The notes below the pieces were generated by a model. It made no database searches, was not told the origin of the DNA, and saw only the letters and a list, made by a program, of their open reading frames with translations. Below are positions 27,530 through 31,255 of a stretch of 31,255 bases of DNA, piece after piece. The stretch comes from an uncultured Prevotella sp. (GTDB lineage: Bacteria; Bacteroidota; Bacteroidia; Bacteroidales; Bacteroidaceae). A program made the position numbers and the translations under genes. Position 1 is the stretch's first letter. The number at the start of each line of letters is the position of its first letter. The stretch covers positions 1 through 31,255 of the forward strand of contig CALIZL010000030.1 in assembly GCA_938028745.1 (NCBI GenBank). The letters are read 5' to 3'.

Positions 27530-29584
27530 TTATTTTATCAATGCCACCGAACGCTTTAAAAAGGCATCGAGAGCGGCACCTTTTAGCAGTCCGTTTTGCA
27601 ACAAAGCTAGGTCTATGAGTTGGTGAACGATGTCGTTACCCTTACCAAATTCGGCCAATGCAGCTTGTTTCTGCGCACGTTGGTCGGCAATGTCCTTTTC
27701 GGTTTTGCTCACCTCGGCACGTTCTTCCTCGGTAATCTCTTCGGGTTTCTTGGCCGATTGTTGTTGGCGCAGTGCGGCCAAGCGAGCCTCCAAGCCCTTA
27801 ATTTCGGCCTCAACGGGCTGCAATGTGTCGGCCGTTGATTGCTTGCAAGCCTCCAACACGCGCTTTATCAAGGCATGATCGCTGTTTAGCACCACGCTAT
27901 AAGCATCGGGCATCTGCGCATAGAAGGCCATACCAGCCTGCAAACGGCTCATATCCTTCATGCGGCGCATGTACTCGCTTTGGGTGATAAGTATGGGTTG
28001 TGCCGTTTCGCCCATAGCCTCCACCTCGGCATTGAACTCAGCCTTGTCGATGCGCGGCATCTGCGAGCGGAACACTTGCGAAAGGTTTTCGCGGTCGGCC
28101 TCGTCTATATTACTCTTCGGGGCGTCGTCTTTTTGTATCAGTCGCTCCACGATGTCGCTGTCTACACGCACGAAGTGGCACTTTTCCAACTTCTGTTCCA
28201 ACATCGAGGCCACGGGCACATCTAGTTCGCCTTCGAGCAACAACACGCTATAACCCTTGGCACGAGCAGCCTCGACGTACGAGTATTGTTCTTCTTTGTT
28301 GTTGGTGTACAGGCAAACCAATTGTCCGTCTTTGTTGGTTTGGTTGTCCTTAACAAGCGTACGATACTCGTCGTAGGTGAAATACTTGCCGTCTACATCC
28401 TTCAACAGGGCGAAATCTTTGGCTCGTTCGTAAAAATCTTCTTGCGAAAGCATGCCATAGTTGATGAAAAGTTTCAGGCTGTCCCACTTCTCTTCAAAGC
28501 CCTTGCGGTCTTCTTTAAACAGACTTTGCAGGCGATCGGACACCTTTTTGGTGATGTAGGTCGATATTTTCTTCACGTCGCCATCGCTTTGCAGATAGCT
28601 ACGGCTTACGTTTAGGGGGATGTCGGGCGAGTCGATAACGCCGTGCAAGAGCGTGAGGAAGTCGGGAACGATGCCTTCTACCTGGTCGGTTACGAAGACT
28701 TGGTTGCAATACAGCATCACTTTGTTGCGTTGCAACTCGATGTTGCTGTGTATTCGGGGGAAGTAAAGCACGCCCGTGAGGTTGAACGGATAGTCTACAT
28801 TGAGGTGAATCCAGAACAAAGGCTCATCCTGCATGGGATAGAGCGTGCGGTAGAACGCCTTGTAGTCTTCGTCTTTTAGCGTGCTGGGGGTCTTTGTCCA
28901 CAGCGGTTCCACATCGTTAACGATGTTGTCTTCTTCCGTGTCCACTTGTTTTCCATCCTTCCATTCGGTCTTTTTGCCGAAGGCAATGGCGATGGGCAAG
29001 AACTTGCAATACTTGTTGAGCAGCTGTTGAATACGCGTTTTGTCCAAGAACTCTTTGCAATCGTCGTCGATATACAGCACGATGTCGGTGCCGCGGTCGT
29101 CTTTCTGCACCTCTTCTATTTCGTAAGCGGGCGACCCATCGCAACTCCACTTCACGGCTTGCGCACCTTCTTGATAGCTGCGCGTGATGATTTCCACCTT
29201 CTTGCTCACCATAAAGGCCGAGTAGAAACCCAGCCCGAAGTGCCCGATAATGGCGTTAGCGTTGTCTTTGTATTTGTCGAGGAAGTCGGTTACGCCCGAA
29301 AAAGCGATTTGGTTGATGTATCTGTCAATCTCGTCGGCCGTCATTCCCACGCCTCGGTCGCTGATGGTTAGCGTTCCCTTGTCGGCATCCAGGCTCACGC
29401 GAACGGTTAAGTCGCCTTGTTCGCCCTTAAAGTCGCCACGCTCTGCCAGCGTCTTCAACTTCTGGGTAGCGTCTACGGCGTTAGAAACCAACTCGCGAAG
29501 AAAAATCTCGTGGTCTGAATAGAGAAACTTTTTTATCACGGGGAAGATGTTCTCTGTTGTCACCCCAATGTTTCCTTTCTGCAT
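27530..29584 (-). CDS. htpG: Molecular chaperone HtpG (Hsp90)
   Basis: A 684-aa Hsp90 chaperone from the ATG at 29584; a longer frame to 29713 is open but the conserved start MQKGNIGVTTENIFPVIKKF fixes the beginning. The N-terminal GHKL ATPase is intact: ELVSNAVDA (E31, N35), DRGVGM near 77-81 and GHFGLGFYSAFMV from 114. The middle domain carries NVSRSYLQSD, the Hsp90 motif with the catalytic arginine. A C-terminal dimerisation region follows, with a coiled stretch rich in glutamate and alanine. Length is normal for Bacteroidetes HtpG. It is monocistronic. A perfect inverted repeat at 29629-29647 lies in its leader region and may take part in heat regulation. Assignment secure. Confidence 0.98.
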   Translation of the reverse strand: MQKGNIGVTTENIFPVIKKFLYSDHEIFLRELVSNAVDATQKLKTLAERGDFKGEQGDLTVRVSLDADKGTLTISDRGVGMTADEIDRYINQIAFSGVTDFLDKYKDNANAIIGHFGLGFYSAFMVSKKVEIITRSYQEGAQAVKWSCDGSPAYEIEEVQKDDRGTDIVLYIDDDCKEFLDKTRIQQLLNKYCKFLPIAIAFGKKTEWKDGKQVDTEEDNIVNDVEPLWTKTPSTLKDEDYKAFYRTLYPMQDEPLFWIHLNVDYPFNLTGVLYFPRIHSNIELQRNKVMLYCNQVFVTDQVEGIVPDFLTLLHGVIDSPDIPLNVSRSYLQSDGDVKKISTYITKKVSDRLQSLFKEDRKGFEEKWDSLKLFINYGMLSQEDFYERAKDFALLKDVDGKYFTYDEYRTLVKDNQTNKDGQLVCLYTNNKEEQYSYVEAARAKGYSVLLLEGELDVPVASMLEQKLEKCHFVRVDSDIVERLIQKDDAPKSNIDEADRENLSQVFRSQMPRIDKAEFNAEVEAMGETAQPILITQSEYMRRMKDMSRLQAGMAFYAQMPDAYSVVLNSDHALIKRVLEACKQSTADTLQPVEAEIKGLEARLAALRQQQSAKKPEEITEEERAEVSKTEKDIADQRAQKQAALAEFGKGNDIVHQLIDLALLQNGLLKGAALDAFLKRSVALIK

Positions 29585-29628
29585 GTTATATATATAATAA
29601 TGTGTTAAGTTCGTTATAATCGTTATAC

Positions 29629-29647
29629 GTTTGCATGATATGCAAAC
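29629..29647. promoter_or_regulatory. Palindromic site upstream of htpG
   Basis: GTTTGCAT-GAT-ATGCAAAC is a perfect 8-bp inverted repeat about 45 bp before the htpG ATG. It looks like an operator. No known regulator could be matched. The rest of 29648-30030 holds no gene. Confidence 0.4.
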
Positions 29648-30030
29648 TTTGTGCCAAGATGGAATGAAGTGTTTAGGGATGGCAGAGAGTTGGATTTGTA
29701 CAAACAACGACACGTGTGCGACAGAAGGAGGGTAGTACGCAAGAGAACTGCACCAGATAGCATTGCATTTATCGTTACCTTATATATCCACCGTCGCAAA
29801 ATTTACAACACATAGAAGAGAACTCTTTTAACTTTACTTATCATTACCCCAATAAATGAGCAACTCTGCATAACTGCACATTGAAGTTGTCCTAAAAATC
29901 CGTTCTTACGAGCCATTAGCATCATATTTTCTCCCCCATAAAGAACACCATGAACATCGTTCTCAATGCACGTTTCGAGTTATAACCGCTTTTTACACCA
30001 ACAAATCTGGTAGAAATTCAAATTTTATAG

Positions 30031-30038
30031 TATCTTTG
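30031..30038 (+). promoter_or_regulatory. -7 box upstream of the small gene and AAA ATPase
   Basis: TATCTTTG fits TAnnTTTG and is about 130 bp before the small gene's ATG, with the IS5 terminus in between. No -33 TTG at a good distance was found. Confidence 0.4.
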
Positions 30039-30100
30039 CCAAATAGTTCGTAAATTCGAAGAACGTTAATTTTGGTTTTCCTGCGCAAAAATAAAAAAAC

Positions 30101-30139
30101 TTCTCTCAATTCATTGAAATATAAAAGTCAAGACGACTT
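30101..30139 (-). mobile_element. IS5-type terminus (copy 4, end only)
   Basis: CTTCTCTCAATTC and AAAAGTCAAGACGACTT match the outer 40 bp of the IS5 remnants at 6224, 7859 and 22966. Nothing of the transposase frame remains. It ends 22 bp before the ATG of the small gene at 30162. Confidence 0.6.
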
Positions 30140-30161
30140 CAACTTGATAAAACTTACAGCA

Positions 30162-30389
30162 ATGCAACATTTCACAAAACCTCACCCCAAAAATAGAACT
30201 CTGCAGATAAATAAGGATAATCAGCTTACATGCTTATTGGCTAAGGTTGATACTGTAGAAAAGTCTTTGAAGGCAATTGGTGATAAAGACTGCAGAAAAG
30301 AGTCTTTTATCTTTGTTATAAATACAGGACTAGACGTCCATTTCTCGACTACCTTATCCTTTTTAGAAGTTAAGAATATGCTTGTGTAA
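30162..30389 (+). CDS. Small protein of unknown function upstream of an AAA ATPase
   Basis: A 75-aa product from the ATG at 30162 (a longer open frame to 30072 runs through the IS5 terminus and is not credible). Text such as LLAKVDTVEKSLKAIGDKDC and a hydrophobic C-terminal half are visible; no domain was recognised. It is 20 bp ahead of the ATPase gene on the same strand, so the two may be co-transcribed. It could be the tail of a larger gene cut by the IS5 element. Confidence that it is expressed is moderate. Confidence 0.5.
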   Translation: MQHFTKPHPKNRTLQINKDNQLTCLLAKVDTVEKSLKAIGDKDCRKESFIFVINTGLDVHFSTTLSFLEVKNMLV

Positions 30390-30409
30390 TTTATAATGCC
30401 ACCTAATTT

Positions 30410-31219
30410 ATGTCGAAGAAAATAAAAATAGATATACTTTGCTCAAATATAGCTCCATTAGAAAACCTTCAATATTCTTATTCTGCTAATTGCTTAAAAA
30501 CTGCTATATTTGCCAATAATGGAAGTGGTAAAACTTTCATAAGTCGCCTATTCCGGCTTATGGAGAACAACACTTCTATACATTTAGACGACAAAGGTAA
30601 CAGCCCAACTGATAGTCTGCTGCGGTTTAACTCTACAAAAGGATTATTCTCTTTTAAAATAACAGCATCTGATGATACGGTTAAAGAGGACTTTTCATTA
30701 GCTTTACACCAAAAACAGATTCCGACAATTCCACAGACTTCTTATATCTATCATACATTCAACCAAGATTACGTTGACGAAAATATACGGACTCTGGGGT
30801 TTGAAAAAGACAGCGAAATTCAAGGATATATTTTAGGGAAGTCTCACATAGATTTGGCTTCGGACAAAGCCCGATTACAAGATATTGATGATAAGGGTAA
30901 GGAGCTTAGAGTGAAGTTGCAGGATATAATTAAAACTTTTCTTGATAAAAATATAAATGTCATAAGAGATATAAAAAGACTCCAAGAATACAAGCAATAT
31001 TTAAGTATTGATACAATCTTAAATTCATCAACAAAATGCAGTAAAGTAGAAGTTGATAAGAATCTCAGCGATAATATAGATGATTATAACAAAATAAAAT
31101 CGACGCCAGATAACCTTATAGATATTAAGTCCATAGACACAGCTGAAAGTGATTTCCTACCTACCCTTACTAATATGATTGAAAATCTTGGGAAAGTCTT
31201 CGGCTCAGCGGAAGATTAG
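30410..31219 (+). pseudogene. RloC/PrrC-like AAA ATPase, truncated
   Basis: A 269-aa product. The P-loop is FANNGSGKTF (Walker A at about 35-42), followed by SRLFRL. Later YHTFNQDYVDENIRTLGF and ILGKSHIDLASDKARLQDID resemble the AAA_13 family that includes the anticodon nucleases RloC and PrrC. The family is normally 600-900 aa, with the coiled coil, Walker B and the nuclease active site further on; none of these are present. After the stop at 31217-31219 all three plus frames close within 36 bp, so no frameshifted remainder is visible. The locus is probably a truncated ATPase, although a short functional protein is not excluded. Codon use is strongly AT-rich compared with the pdx genes, suggesting transfer. 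Confidence 0.6.
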
Positions 31220-31255
31220 TGGGGACTACGCATAAATCTTTGAAAGTCTAAACAT

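Noticed and set aside
29585..29713. A 43-residue N-terminal extension of HtpG
   Set aside because: Hsp90 proteins begin at the MQKGNIGVTTENIF block; the extension covers the palindromic leader.

Overview
The window looks like a chromosomal accessory region from a Bacteroidales bacterium, most likely Prevotella or a close relative. The signs are the Bacteroidetes-type TAnnTTTG promoter boxes ahead of several genes, secreted proteins and lipoproteins of a Bacteroidales-like type, and a housekeeping block (HU, a tiny COX24-type ribosomal protein, RNase G/E, tRNA-Arg, HtpG) that reads as Bacteroidetes. The genus is an inference; no rRNA is present.

Layout. (1) Positions 1-6150, minus strand: a restriction-modification-like operon. 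A small XRE regulator is followed by a 1105-aa protein joining a PLD-type nuclease domain to an SNF2-type helicase, then an Eco57I-like adenine methyltransferase that runs off the left edge. (2) 6224-8240: two IS5-type transposase 5' remnants flank a secreted protein gene; an Rhs (YD-repeat) scrap follows. (3) 7859-8938 and 21694-22966 are inverted copies of one composite non-coding module: IS5 remnant, Rhs remnant, 22-bp tandem repeats, then AT-rich minisatellite. They enclose about 12.8 kb. (4) Inside the enclosed island: a 1772-aa protein combining a transglutaminase-like fold, a DUF4011/UPF1-like SF1 helicase and a Vsr/MTES_1575-like nuclease, which is a strong single-gene defence candidate; an LCM-family methyltransferase; a vitamin B6 operon (kinase-like/AraC fusion, pdxS, pdxT); and two secreted proteins. 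One of these is a paralogue of the secreted protein outside the left arm. (5) 23312-24277: tandem lipoprotein paralogues with near-identical signal peptide DNA, separated by a broken reading frame. (6) 24482-29584, minus strand: RNase G/E, the COX24-like small protein, HU, tRNA-Arg(ACG) and HtpG. (7) 30101-31219: another IS5 terminus, a small unknown gene and a truncated AAA ATPase of the RloC/PrrC (AAA_13) type.

The pdx genes make pyridoxal phosphate: PdxT supplies ammonia to PdxS, and the fused kinase-like/AraC protein is a plausible B6-sensing regulator because its kinase active-site cysteine is missing. Three unrelated conflict-type loci (PLD-helicase/methylase, TGase-helicase-Vsr, RloC-like ATPase) lie next to IS5 remnants or inverted repeats, so the region reads as a defence and variable island set against conserved chromosome. 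All family assignments rest on motifs read by eye; no database search was done.
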